A stretch of DNA of 64,000 nucleotides from Ignelater luminosus (GCA_011009095.1 VTPC01090561.1:116751-180750), one strand, 5' to 3'; shown: positions 25,008 to 38,111, numbered from the stretch's first letter. Notes: a model not told the origin generated them from the letters alone. Made by a program: numbers and translations.

Positions 25008-25055
25008 GCTAATGACGATAGTCGTGTTTCTAAATAGTAAAGCCTCGTCATTAGC
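25008..25055. repeat. Stem-loop: 11-bp perfect inverted repeat
   Basis: GCTAATGACGA at 25008-25018 is exactly complementary to TCGTCATTAGC at 25045-25055, with a 26-nt loop. It sits at the end of a small GC-richer segment. No flanking target duplication was recognised. Confidence 0.65.
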
Positions 25056-25077
25056 CCACTATATGGACATACAGTAA

Positions 25078-28000
25078 GTAAAGGAATAAAACTCCTTTAA
25101 TATAGGCAAACTAAACGAACAAAATAAACCAAAGAGTAAAGAAATTTAATTCGATGCCCGTTGGGTTCGTTATTTGTATTCAAAACCGACAAACAAAAAC
25201 AAAAAAAAGAACTCTGTTTAACTTTCGGCTTTTCTAAATTGATACTTTATTATATTTCCAACATACAATAAGATAGAATTGCTCGAGACTATCATTTGTT
25301 TAGAAGCCAATAAACAAATAATTAAACTTAAGTAGCTAAATAGGTACAGCGGCGTCTCTGTATCGTTTTTCTACACTCGATTGTGCGTTTTAAACCTTTC
25401 GCTTTAAAGTTGTTAAAATATTCCAGGCCACAAAATTATTGCTCCAGCGATTCACACAAAGAACCCTGATTAAGTTTACAATCTATGATGTTGAGCGATA
25501 GCAAAACCTGCTTACGATTAATACAATAAATCAATATAGGTCAGTGCGACCTTCAAACAAATAATGAAATTCGTTCTTCAACAAAAGTCTGAACTTTGGC
25601 GGCAAAGTCTGCTATCCAAAAGGATCTTGAACTTTTAGCACTTCTTGTGAGCAAAATTCGATGGTGAAGATCTACTAAATAAGATGATTTTACCTGTACG
25701 GACTTCGGGATGAGCTTCAGCTCCCAAATATCTTAAAATCTCCCTGATAATATCTCAACAGCGGTTTCTTTTTGGCAGATTAACTGCGATGCGAATTCCG
25801 TTTCAAACAAACGAAACCACAAATACGTCCTCCAGTTGCGTAAAGAGACAGAAAAGCTTACTATTCAAAGGAGTCACAGTTTTTCATTGGGAAATCGAAA
25901 ATACATAGGAGTAAGACAAGAAATTTATAAGAACTAAATTTTTAAATACAGTAAAGCTTTTTGTTTTTAAAATATTTCACAGGAAATCTTCATATCAAAG
26001 CACGTTTGCTTTTACGAACGCAACTATGTGGGGTTTTATTGGTAAATGTTACTTGTATGCGAGATTAAAGAAATAACTCGTGTATATTGGGTACTCCTGC
26101 GCCTGATTTTCCATTTATTGATGTGTGAAAATTGTTCGTGCATCAGCAGAGAAGAGAAAGAAAGAAATTGTACACTTCAAACTTGATCTTTTTCTTCAGA
26201 TTCTTGGTTATCATTACCTTTATAAATACGAAACATTCCTATTGTATCATCGGCATTGAAATCAAACCTACTTTTCCACACGTAATAGATGACTATAGAC
26301 AAATACATAAAGCATATAAAATAGAAGTTTTGTAGAATACCCTACATTGCTATACAACTGCATTTTTTATTTCAGACCTGGTGCAAACATGTCTAAGATT
26401 TGCATTAAAACCAACAACATTCTTGCCCATCCCTGAAATTTCGATAGATTCTGTAAGCTCAGAGACTAACTCTGGTTTTAGCGGTGGTTGTAGAAAGCGA
26501 TTTTCATTCGTTCCTTAATTGCTTAAGTTTGCATGTTGCATATTATTTAATAGTTCTCGGAAACTACAATTCGTAGTAGGACAATTCTCACGGGCTACTA
26601 TAATGTAAGAAATGCAGCGCTAACTCTGATAATTGAATAAACTTTTAAATGTAAAAGGTGCAAATAAGTCAAATTGATCATCTTAAAAGATCACGAGACG
26701 TAGGTAATTTATTAGGTAATTAAAAGTATCTTGAGCCAACTTTTTTATGTAAATCGTCAACAGCTTTCATTAAATATAATGAAATAAATGTATGTATGGT
26801 ATACGCAATCATTAATTAAAATAATAATATTATGACTATTATTAACAATAAACCTAGATGATTACACAGATTGGTTTAAAACTGACAATGAAGTTGTTTC
26901 AATATATTTATTACTTGTAGGTGACAAACTGTAAACTTATTATTATTAGAAATGTTCATATTAGTTTATTGTTATTAAATAATTATAATCAAACAGAAAT
27001 ATTACATACTTTTTCTGTAAAAATTTCTAAAAGAAAACCAATAATGAATTGCCATTTCTAAAATAAAATGCGCTTCCGTTGTTATCAGTGCTTACATATT
27101 GAAACTTTTGGTCTGTACAAGTCGAATATTTGAGTCACGGTAGATAAAACAACATTCTTTAGGGGTTGGGCTTTGGATTATATCTTAGTATTTTATGGTA
27201 AAACAATGGACGTGCCTTTGTGTCGAGTCATTCTAAGTTATTGAAGATTAAAACATTTAATTTTGCTAAAACTTGTTCAGGTTTGGCAAAAATACCTACT
27301 TAAAATATGTTTAATACAGTTTTGATTATTTAAATTTATAGATAATTCAAATCACTAAAAATATTAGAGTAATTACTACTGTTGTCAAGCATGTGTTATG
27401 CATAAGCAAAGAATTTTGTTTTAGAACACTGAGCCAGCTATAGCTGTTACATCATAGATGATGTCAGTCATTTTAAGTTTATACATATCTTATATGCAAG
27501 CAAAAGTTAACTCATCATTTTTTAGGCCACGAAGTTTAATAATAATAATAATAATAATAGTAATTATTATTTTTATTATTATAATATCTTTCCTATTAAT
27601 TTAAATTTTGATTAGTTACCTAACGACTGATAAGAATAATTTTTATTGCGTTAAATCTTGATTATTTATGGCGTACTAGTTATCAGTACCAATACTGTGG
27701 GAAGATGATTTGGAGGACGGAAAACAAATCGATTCGTGTAGGTAAATGGAAATTAATTGAGAAATTGCCTAATCTGTCATAAAGGAGAATTTTAAGTTGA
27801 ATTAAGAATATGTCACAGATTAATTGCAAGGAAAGTAGTAACTGAAATTGCATAATCGCATTATCGATCTGCATAGAAACGAGGAAGTAAAAGCTACTCT
27901 TACTAAAATGTTTTTTAAAGATCACGCTATAGGAATTATAAGATGTGTAACTCATAAATAATATAAAAAAAGTTGTTTAATAAAATTAGCAAATCTTCCT

Positions 28001-29600
28001 GACAATGACCATGAATTCAAATTTATTTGCACATAAAAATGAGCGTGTGCTCTCACTGTTCTCTTGTGTCCGTCCATTTAGAACAGATAGAAGGTCAGGT
28101 TCCGTTATAATAGTATTTTTTACAGAAATGTTATCGCTCAGTCATTTTCTACTTTCCTCCTCGTTTCTCGGCATTCCTTCATAAGCAATTAGCAAGGTAT
28201 TCAAGGCTATCTTCTGACTGACGCCTTCACCTGTTCGAGTATTTTTTGGTTCCATAACAGACGAACTTTGGATACTTTTTCCATGTCTTTATTTAATGCA
28301 TATGAAATGTAAATCCTGAAACGTTACTTCGAGACTTACACAAGATTAATTTAAATTTGTTTACACTAGCTTTTAATTACTAATTATTTTGTGAAATGGT
28401 CTTGATGGAATTTAGAAAGCAAATGCAATCAATGCTGGTAGCGATCGTGTCGTGTGTTCGCATGATCGGTTAACTATGGTATTTCCCTTTTCTTCACTGC
28501 TTTTCAAAATTGTTTTTTTAAAGAATTCAGAGAAGTACCAATTTCCCCATTAAAACAAGGCTTAAATAACATTTTAAGAAGCTGAATTAATCTGTAATTT
28601 ACCAAATTACATAATCGAGTAAATTGGCTGAGAGTTTAATAATCACATTCTGTTGCCGTTTGGTGTAATTGTCATTGTCATGGCTGTTGTCTGTGTCGAA
28701 GAAAATGTAATTTAAAAAACAACCTTTGAGAAAAAGGTGACGAGAACTTTCACTGCATTAATTTGTCGTAAAACAATAATGTTGTGTCATTTTTGAGTCA
28801 TCATTTTTATTAGTTGACAAAACATTTTTTTTCATTGCAAATAATTTCAGTGGCGTATCTAAAAAGATAATAAAGTCTACTGTTTTTTTCTTTTTGTGTA
28901 TTGTTTGCAAAACACTGATTTAACAAGTTTCACATAAAATGTGTTATGTGGGGAATCTCTGATTTTTAGAGAAAAATAATGAAAATATAAAGACGCTCTT
29001 TGTTATCTGTATTAAAAGTGGCCACAATTACTAATATAAACTCGAAGTCTCTTGACTATACACTTGTAAAAATTATTCTATTGCCGAAAAACTAAATAAG
29101 ATAGTACGATCTCCTGTTTTTAACTTGCGTACTATTTTCTATTAATATCTGTACATTATCTTGTTCTAAAATTTAACTAGGCAGTTCTCCTAATACTGTC
29201 ATAATAATTATATAAAGTCTATTCTTAATTCTGTAAAGCCATTACTCATAAAAGGTTTCATTTTTTTACCAACATGTTGCACTTGTGAAGTTAAAAGGTT
29301 ACCTCATTATGTTAATTGATAACAAACAAATGTTCTTTATAACTTAATGAATACCACCGACCTGCTTTATTCTGGAAGTACATACAGCTTGAAATTTTTT
29401 TAAATCGCAGTACTAGGTCATTAGTTCATCATGAGAAAAAAGTCTAAAAAAGCACAATCAACTTTTTCAAATATAAACTAATGATAATACAAAAGGAATT
29501 CCTAAAGATTCATATACGTATGTTTATTCTTATGTAAATAACTTATTCGTTTTGCAAATTTCCCGAAATGGTTTTTTTTTATTTGTTTATCTTCTCTAAT
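25078..29600. other. AT-rich non-coding stretch with one (AAT)n microsatellite
   Basis: At 27538-27559 about seven AAT units form a microsatellite. The 67-codon frame at 26132-26335 and the 90-codon minus frame at 27683-27955 are unremarkable. No gene or recognisable transposon coding sequence was seen. Confidence 0.55.
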
Positions 29601-29603
29601 AGT

Positions 29604-29720
29604 TTAATAATAATAATAATAATGATAATGGATGTTTATTCCAAGTAAGTTAGTATGGCTGAAATTTCCCACTAATTATTATTCTTGTAGTTACTAAGAT
29701 CACTGACTTTTAATGAAAAC
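29604..29720 (-). mobile_element. 5'-truncated LINE 3' end, same family as 9696-10565
   Basis: AATAATAATAATGATAATGG followed by a TTTATTC-containing segment matches the 3' tail and terminal sequence of the LINE fossil at 9700-9745 (AATAATAATGATAATGG then TTTATTCAGC). It therefore looks like a second, severely 5'-truncated minus-strand copy. The right boundary is uncertain because no coding sequence is left to align. Confidence 0.5.
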
Positions 29721-30377
29721 CGATTAAAATTATTATTAAAAACAAGACGTGAAATAATAATTATAATTTAAAATAAAGATGCAATCATTTCTTTCTAAAC
29801 GTAACAGAGGCGGATTGAAATTATTTTTTTCCAGTGGTTCAAGGGTATATTTTATTTGTAAATCTTCAATATTCAGTATTTTATTTTTATTATCAACCTA
29901 CTCTTTTGTTTTATTAACACTAACGTGACTTTCTGTACTTCTTCAAATTGGATATAATTGGTCGGTTGTACTACAAAAACCATAATCTATGAACACTCGA
30001 ATAAAGAAGAAACAAAAGAACATTGGAAATTGAAAAAAATAAATAAATTAGAAAACCTTAAGAAATACTGATCGAAGCCCTTTCTCGAGCTGGGATGCGA
30101 TCAGCATTATGGGATAATTAGGTGGTGGTGAAGATCAAACTAGGCAATTCTTCTTCGAGTCCACAGCTGTTTTACTGTTCCGTCATCGTCACCATGCGCT
30201 GGCCATCACCCCAAACCAACACACTTGTCATTATTTTCGATTGTGATACTTACATTTTAGTACATTAATTCCTCGTAAATTTTTTTCTCGCATTTTGTTA
30301 ATTTCCATAATGTGTCATTTATTTTCTTGATATCTTGTCTAGTATGGCTAAATTATAAAATATTCACAGCGTGAGAC
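29721..30377. other. Mostly AT-rich; GC-richer segment near 30065-30230 unidentified
   Basis: Between about 30065 and 30230 the composition is richer in GC and an open plus frame begins LIEALSRAGMRSALWDN before a stop. Neither strand gives a protein I recognise. It may be a transposon fragment. Confidence 0.35.
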
Positions 30378-30585
30378 CTATTTTTCTGAAACTGCTTTCT
30401 GGAGCATTTCGATGGTTGTTCCAGAAACAACAGAATCAAGATTTTGAGGTGATGGTAGAAAAGGTAGCAAATCTGTAAATTCGCCATGGTAAACAGTCGG
30501 TGTTTTATCAGCATTAAGGTTGCATTTTAATTTATCATAAAAATATTGAATAACGAAAGTAGGCAATTATGAACCATTTTTTTAG

Positions 30586-30710
30586 AGGCGTCCTGGGGCA
30601 AAATTAGATATTTGCGACCTCCCTTTCCATACTAGACAACAATTCTCGCGCTTATGACAGTACGCCCTGAGGCAGTCGCTTAACCAGCTTAACGTCTGAA
30701 GCCGGTCCTG
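30586..30710 (-). repeat. Probable DNA-transposon terminal fragment (CAGGACCGGCTTC end)
   Basis: Read on the minus strand from 30710 the sequence starts CAGGACCGGCTTCAGACG, continues with GACTGCCTCAGGGCG, and later reaches GCCCCAGGACGCC. GC-rich CAGGGCCGGCTTTAGG... ends of this style are known from DNA transposons and their non-autonomous derivatives in many animals. No opposite end was found. The 62-codon minus frame at 30378-30566 lies just internal to it and might belong to the same element, but has no recognisable motif. Confidence 0.4.
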
Positions 30711-31261
30711 ACCAATTATGTTAATTTCTTAATTGTAATGGCAATTATTTGCAAGGATGTAATATAATAAAATGGTATATTTCCTTCGGAAATCATACTT
30801 CTTTTTGTACGTTATTAATGAAAGCGGGCTAGTTTATTGTAATAGGTTTACTCTGCATATGTGCTATATTACATTTTCTGGCAATTATTTTTATTAATCT
30901 TAGTAGTTTCCTATTATTACTGTTATCCATAAATTTTCTATAGTACGGCATTGTTCTTTTCGTAAATTTCCATTCCTCCATATACATATTTATAAGCCAA
31001 TTGTTAGACTACATATTATAGATTTAGTGGCCTCATTTTTATTCCCAATTGTTTTAACTTCTTACCCTTCTTATAATCTTACTTTTTATTTGAATTTGGT
31101 TTAAACACTGAAAATACTAATCTCCTGATTAAAACTAGTAATATTTTTTTCTTGGTAAAACAAGCTTCCTCCTAAAATATGACTTTTGATATCAGGAAAT
31201 AACTTTTTTATGTCTGCAAGGTCGGAAATTTTCGAGTAGTATTACATTTATTATGTGTCAT
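30711..31261. other. AT-rich stretch, nothing recognised
   Basis: No open frame of note, no repeat and no motif seen. Confidence 0.6.
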
Positions 31262-31435
31262 TTAAATATCTTTTTCTATTTGCAAAAATTTACCGTCTAA
31301 TAATAAGTTTCCGGGTTCACTGTTGCATCCAGTTTGAAAATGAAATTGTAGTAATCGTCTTAAACGGCTTCCTGTGTCGGAACCGGGCGTGAAAGTTGTT
31401 TCCAATCGTCTCAAATGACCAAATTCAAAAGTTAA
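31262..31435 (-). other. 57-codon coding-like minus-strand frame without ATG, unidentified
   Basis: The minus frame between stops reads LTFEFGHLRRLETTFTPGSD then TGSRLRRLLQFHFQTGCNSE and ends PGNLLLDGKFLQIEKDI. Arg-, Gly- and Thr-rich sequence is unexpected from this AT-rich background, so it may be an exon or a transposon coding remnant. It has no start codon. A short direct repeat (AATCGTCTTAAAC / AATCGTCTCAAAT) lies within it on the plus strand. Family unknown. Confidence 0.3.
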
Positions 31436-33410
31436 TTACTTGCGTTGAATGTCTTTGGAGAATCAGTTCAAACCGAATATTATTGAAAGAGCAACACGAT
31501 TACATTTTTTGTAGTCATATTACGTAAGTAATCTTCAAGGAAATGCAAATCAAATTACGGTGTATTGTTTGTAAGTGCTTGATTAAAAATTTATTTATTT
31601 TTATTAACGTATTATCTTTCAGTTTTCTGTGCTATTTGTGGTTTTTTAATCTTCAATGTAAATTGTTATGATGATTAATTTTAGGAATCAATTATTATCA
31701 TGACGTTTTCTTACGTTAGTAATCTTGTTTTTTATTACTGTAATTTGAATTGTGTGTAAATATTTCTTTTCTTGAGTCGGTATAAGTAGTTCTGGAGTTT
31801 AACTTTTCTGACTTTATAATCGAGTAATTTTCCCATATTAGAGATGATATCAATATTGAAACTTCTTTGATATTCTTCCATTTCCTCTATTTAGTTCCTT
31901 CATATTAATTTAAAATAGATAATGGTATTTTAAATTCAATGGAGAAGTGACCACTTATTAACAATATGGGCTTGTTTTTATAAACCCATTTTCATTTCTA
32001 CCTCTGCGAATATTTTCGAATTTGCTACACAATTCACGGGTAATAATCAATTAATCAATCGTATACGGCGCTACAAAGACAACACGTTTCTTTTAATTTC
32101 TTCGACCTATTCATGCCTTATGCAATCAAACAGGTCACTAGTTGCTTGTAGTCTTTATACAATCGTGGCATTTCTCTTTTTAAAATGTTAATGGTTTGTA
32201 AGAAAAATATCAAGGAATACCCTAGTGGCATATTCATTGAATAGATCTAGTCATTATCATCATCATCATCATCATTGTTTATAATATTCTTTTAAATTAT
32301 GCAGCTTTGAATTGCAAACTCCCATTCAGCATTTATTTGACTTGCTTATCTGTAAAAAACGACATGTGTATGTAAGATTGACGTTCATTCCTAATAATTC
32401 AAGCACCAAATGATTTAAATAAAACAAATTCATATTCATTTATTGAAATTATTGTTTTATTATGCTTTATATACCATAGCAATAATCAGTAGCAAATCTA
32501 CCAAACTTCCGGTTTCAAGCTCCAGCTTACTAGGGGATCTAGTAAGATTAATTCTTTTTACGTACATGTCTCAAATTCCTCTTTAGAATATGAAGAATAT
32601 TTTTGGTCGATCAGAAGTAGATATGAGATGAAAGGTCTTGTAATTATAAGATATTTAATGAAAGTGTGCAGACAGAGTAAAGCTTTGTAGCTGTACCATT
32701 TCGAGGAAGCTCTTTACTTAGGGTAACATTCTAAGATTTCCCAGTAGACGATTTCCACGTCTTTTTCAGTAAATATAAATTGGAAACATCTATTTCACTT
32801 CTTTGGTGACCACATGAAAATTTCTAGGAGTCTGATTGAGTATAATTTCCTCTGTTGAGACTAAACTTCTGTCCATGTTAATTTGTGCAAAAGAACCTTA
32901 CAACAGTTGGTAACGGAAAGCGACAAAATCTAAAGGTGCAGTATTGTTGACAGATCTGGATTAGATACCAAATCGTTCTTGAGGGTCACAAACATTGTGG
33001 CAAAAAAAAGATGGGAAGTGTCCAGTTTAACTTGCATAAAGCAAATTTTATATCCAAAAAGCATGATTACCATACCAGACTGATAACTTTTCTGAATCTC
33101 TGTTCGTGAGGTTAATTACATATTATATACGTGCATACCAACTAGTAAGGTGATCGTTAAATTGAGATAAATCTAGCATATGTAGATATGACTGGTTGAT
33201 TGAATTATTCTCAGACTGTTTCTAAGAGCAAGATTTTCTTATGACATGGTTAGCAGAAATTGGAAAAATTCTTCTGTAACATACATCTGTCATGCAGATG
33301 AACTTGATGAGAAATTTAACCAGGGCTTATGTCGATGTTCTTCTGCCACTGATAGTTGAGCAAGTCAAGTCAGAATCATAATTTAATAAGCTTTTCGCCC
33401 TAATTAGAGT
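31436..33410. other. AT-rich stretch with one (ATC)n microsatellite
   Basis: At 32256-32275 there are about six ATC units. Nothing else was recognised on either strand. Confidence 0.6.
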
Positions 33411-33416
33411 TTGATT

Positions 33417-33810
33417 TTTTGTGAAAAGGTGAACGCTGCACGCGGTAAAGGAATAGCTTTATACGATTTGTTGGGCTGGTCAGTCCGCTCCAGAGATGCC
33501 ACCATCCACTTCAACCAGAAGATCATCATCATACCCTTGCGCCGGCGCTGCCCCCCCTTCTCCGGGGCCCTTGCCTCCTCGCCGCATCCCCCTCTTCAAA
33601 TTCCATGCCTCCACTGATGCGTACGGACGTTGCGTTCTGCCGTCAAAATTGGGCTTAAGAGAAGCTAAAGAGCTTCTAAAGCCGGTGCCATGTGCACCTA
33701 TCGTTCCGAAGGGAATTGTGAACGGATCTGTCAAGCGCGTACACTCATACAACGAGTATATACTTGGCAGGTTGGATGTTGATGGTCTCTGGAATCTTGC
33801 TGGAACCTGA
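33417..33810 (+). CDS. Candidate exon in a GC-rich island (plus-strand reading)
   Basis: Two overlapping plus frames fill this GC-rich block. The first, open from before 33417 to 33617, contains VNAARGKGIALYDLLGWSVR then SRDATIHFNQKIIII. The second, 33496-33810, is Pro/Ser-rich at first, then reads DAYGRCVLPSKLGLREAKEL and LLKPVPCAPIVPKGIVNGSV, ending DVDGLWNLAGT before TGA. Codons in its last two thirds show many G-first triplets, as real genes do. The frames overlap across a run of seven C at about 33551-33557, so a length change in that run or splicing could connect them. Against this reading, the minus strand is also open (next entry). I recognise no family. This is the strongest candidate for host coding sequence in the window, but strand and function are unresolved. 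Confidence 0.35.
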
Positions 33811-34104
33811 AACATAATACAAAATTGTGTTACGAATATTTACTGAATGGATATTTCCAGTACTGGGTGACGTGTTTGGTAGGTTGATGGAATGAAGGGG
33901 TCGAGGTTTGGGTTTTTTGGTGACCAGAAGTGTGTTTTCTAGGATATCTTGGAGGTCTTGGGGAGGTCTGGGATTTGAGCGAGGAAGATGGCTGGGGGAT
34001 ATTTCAGGCTTCCTCTTGGGTTTCCTAGGAAGGGGATCGGTGGAAGTTCTAAGAGTGTTGGGAGTGGCGGTTTTGCTCCACTGTAATAGTTGTTTGATTC
34101 GCAT
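33480..34104 (-). CDS. Candidate two-exon Pro-rich gene end (minus-strand reading)
   Basis: This is the alternative to the plus-strand reading. A minus frame from ATG at 34104 encodes a Pro/Lys-rich, probably disordered stretch (PLPRKPKRKPEISPSHLPRS...) up to about 33844. A GTAAAT donor-like sequence there and TTGTATTATGTTTCAG at 33807 would bound a 37-nt intron, joining in phase to a frame that starts VPARFQRPSTSNLPSIYSLY and stops at 33480 after LLVEVDGGISGAD. The resulting product would be about 195 residues. A 37-nt intron is shorter than usual for insects, which weakens the model. An acceptor-like TAACTAG lies just upstream of the ATG, so earlier exons are possible. No family recognised. 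Confidence 0.3.
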
Positions 34105-34139
34105 GCCCCTAGTTATCAATAAAATAAGATAATTTATTT

Positions 34140-37100
34140 ATGTTATTTGCTTATTATGAATAAAGTGGTGAAAATTTATGTTTAAAACGGTTTTAACATA
34201 ATTTTTGAACTAGTTATCTTATTTTTTAAATAAATTGTTAACTTAGTAATCGATCTACTTGTTATAAATTTACAAGTTGACAGAATACATAAAGGAAAAA
34301 AGTATTTTTTTATTACATCAACTGTTTTCGTTCATAGTATTTTTTTTCACTTTCGAACTGGTACTATAGATCTATATTGTGAGGCAAATTATTATAATTT
34401 TTTTTCTTGGTCTTTTCTTTTTATACTGAATAAAATCTGAATATACTTAAAAATAATATTTTACTACGCTTGTTTACGTACTATAATCTATGTTATACAT
34501 ATTCTCTCCCAATTAGAGTTATTTTTCCCGTTTCGCTACATTACCTTTTCAGTATTCACGAGAAGGGATGTCGAATCACAATAAACAAAATTGTCTGTTA
34601 TATTTAAACAGGCCAAGGTTAGATTGTGTATTAGATATGCTATAATATATCAATATGAACAACATTAGTTGACATTTTTTATTAATTTCTGTCATTTTAA
34701 CTTCCTGCTATATTTTTCTTAGTAATAGAAATAACAAAGTTAACCTATTATTTGTTCCTATATTATTTCTTCTTCCAGAAGATGCTAATTTACAACATAC
34801 GTACAACTTTTCTGTGAATTTTTCAGAAATTCGCGATTTACATTTCAAGATATATTAAGAAAGAACCGTTTTGAGTACTATTAATCACTTCTATTGTTAC
34901 TGCAAGTGTTTTATTGTCATAATAATAGTAGTACAAGTCTAAATAAGAACATTACATTGCTTGTGTAGTAGAATGAAACGGTATAAACTACTGTAATTAC
35001 ATGTTCTGTAGACTTATAATAAGTAATTAGCGGTTTGCATTCAGACGGTTTATTCCAATTTTAGACCATATCAGATGTTTGTTAACTTAGAAATTTAATT
35101 AATTAAACTTAACAGAAATATGTTTTGAACAAGTTTTTTTTTGTTATACTTCCAAGAATACCATACAACTAGGATGTGCATAATTACTTACGTTAGAAAA
35201 AGAAGAAATAAATAATAAATGAAGGACTAAGAAGGTTGCTCATTCAACTTTCAGTTTTCTTTGACCTTTCTGAAGTAGACTATATAAAAAGTAATTCGTC
35301 ACTGTCATAAATACCTGAATAATGCATAGCTGTTAAGATATACAGAAAGAGGTGTTAATATCTAGTTTAGAATTTCTATGTGACACAGTCACGACAGTCA
35401 TATGTATTCTCATATGTAGGCGATTTTTAAATCTACAAATATGTATCACTGCTGCACCTTAATTTCACATACGATACTCAGGATTTATTTCTTTTCTAGC
35501 GGTTTACTAATTGTTTTTTGGTTTTATTATATTGTGAAAGTGGGATAATTATACTAAAATTGTTTGTGTATTATTTGAGTACTTTTATTTATAAATGGAT
35601 TGCGAGAGATCACTTTCAGATAATTCTAATTTAATTAAACAATATGGCATGTTTAAAATGTAAATTAGAAATGACAGAATTGATAGTGAAGATAATAAAA
35701 TGATTTATAAAGTAAGGCCTAATTTCAATTAATACTTTTGTTTACCTAAATTATTATTAAAGGTAAGACTTATTAATTGCAGTAAAAATAAATATCGGTA
35801 CAGTCAAATAAGTGCAATCAAGCGATTTAAACAATTTTTTACAGTACTAAAACATATTGAAGTACAACTAGTACGTAATAATGAATACTCTTAACGGCTA
35901 TAGCAAAGGTAATTGTAATAATATGTCGTTTTTACATCTAATGGAATCATTAAGAGTAGGTAATTTCTTTTTGATGACAAATTTAAGTTTAATTGCTGTC
36001 ATATAAATATTTCCCTTTTAACTTGAAAATAGGAATTGATCCTGTTTAATTCGAGCGTACAGGATGCAATGACAGGAAAGGAAGCTCATCAAGAAGTTAA
36101 CAACTTATTTAACTGAAATTCGAATAACATGCTTATCAAGAATTTAGCATACTGTAATGTAATAACTAATAAGGAAATTCTTAATTCATTTAATCTCAAG
36201 CCTGTATTACTTTAGTATATAATTATAGCTCTTTGACAGCAAACATGAACATGAAGTCTTCCTTTTAAGTTCTGTATTCAATACACCATAGGTTTCTTGT
36301 AGAATATTGAAAGAACAAAGAAAAACTAAATTTCTAAACTTTGGTTCTAGAAAATTTTGTCGGTGCGTAGCAAATTTTTCCCATATTTTCACCACTGTTA
36401 TCGAGTGGTACCGACTACCAGAATTTAAGATTTTTTTATATACTGACGGCTATCTAAGAAATCCCCCTATTAATTAATTAAACCTTTAACATCCTAACCC
36501 TGTGTCTTTCCATACATGTCTATGAAAATTTCTTTTTTTGACCAATTAGATTTTATTTTATGCTTTTAAATAATCAATATCAATTGTGTCAAAACACCTG
36601 CTGTTTTTACCTTACTTGCATAAAACAAGTACAAATTAATTTATGTGTTGTACGATGATACCTTGATATACTAGCATGTATAATATCAGACTATCGCACT
36701 GTTGAAACCTTGAAAACGCTAAGATATACAAAGTTGCTCAAACGTTTGTTTAGAATTTTACTAATTTTATTTTCTTAAAAATCTTAATTCTCTGTCAAAA
36801 TTTGTGTGAAATGAAAAACAAATATAGTTAATAGCATTTGGCAAATCTCTTATTCTTGTTTTAGTATCAATAGTGTTTTTGTCTTGGAAAAAATATCGGA
36901 AGAGAAATGGAGGGCAAAAATCGCAATCAGCGATGCAAAAACCAATCTTGAGTTGCTAAACTATCCTCTTTATTCTCCAAAATAATTTACAACTCAAGAG
37001 ATATTTGAAATTTCCATGAGGTTATTGACCTTGTTTAGGTATGGTTTGCAATGCAAGGAAATCTTTTTTTTTCTGTTTGAAAGAGTCGAAGGTTTTAGAA

Positions 37101-38100
37101 AGCGAAGGTGAAGAATTGCATTATTGTATGTTATGCCCTTCTTTATTCATATATTAATTTATACTCCTAATTGTTTTATTATGTTGTATTCTAATTGTAT
37201 ATCTTTTCACATTCGCCCAAGGAGTTTTTTTACATATTAACTACTATATTCAGATTTCCTTGTGCTATAGATAGAATGTCTCTGTGATTTTGACCAGCAT
37301 CTTCTCGACAATAGAATTAGCGTCCCAAACCTAGAACTGATTAAATTAGTAAGATTTAGAAACGTCATCTTTTGAAGTAGCACAATAAATATAAACTAAT
37401 TATATACATGTAGATCGGTAGATATATAATGATAGTAACGTTCTATGGGCAACTGATACTTAGAATTAAGTTTCAGAAGTGCCAAACCTATCATTAATTA
37501 ATTACTCTTGATGACTGATTTTAAATTAATTGAATTGTATCACGCTTTGCAGCTTCATATGAAGAAATTTTAATTTTGTTTTTTCTTAATACAATAATCA
37601 ATCAGGATTTCTCCATTAAAAAGCATTCAAACATTAACAATAACAGTAAAGCTTAGTTTTAACCTAAGGATTGTATCATAAATTAATATTCACTAATCTA
37701 AATTTAATTAAAAGGCAGCACAGGGTTTGTTTCTTTGTTTAGATACAATACCTTTTAAACTATATCCCTATAGTGATCATAAGAAAAGCAACAATAGAAA
37801 ATTTTATAGCCTCTTTATATTATAATCACGTAATTACGTCCTACCAACTTAATTGATTGAGGTGGTAAATCCATCGAATCGTTACAGTCTTGTTAGCACT
37901 TCAAAATAATTTTAAATTTCATATGTAATAATAAATGACCATTTTATTTTTATATTTTAAATTAAAGATTAGTATAATATAAATAATTAAGGTAGATAGT
38001 TTACTTAAATCTTAATTAATTTTATATTACCCCACAATGCTAATTAGAATGCAAATCATTTATGTAAATGTACATAACCTTACAGTAGTAAGTAAGAGTT
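34140..38100. other. AT-rich non-coding stretch
   Basis: A minus frame at 36207-36395 and a short plus frame near 36030-36115 (containing SSVQDAMTGKEAHQEVNNLF) are the only translations of slight interest; neither is recognisable. No repeats or RNA genes seen. Confidence 0.55.
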
Positions 38101-38111
38101 CTTTTACTATT

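Noticed and set aside
27538-27559. (AAT)n tract as a third LINE tail
   Set aside because: The flanking sequence does not continue into the TTTATTC segment shared by the tails at 9.7 and 29.6 kb, so it is kept as a plain microsatellite.
32256-32275. (ATC)n tract as a CRISPR-like or structured repeat
   Set aside because: The units are 3 bp with no spacers; it is a microsatellite.
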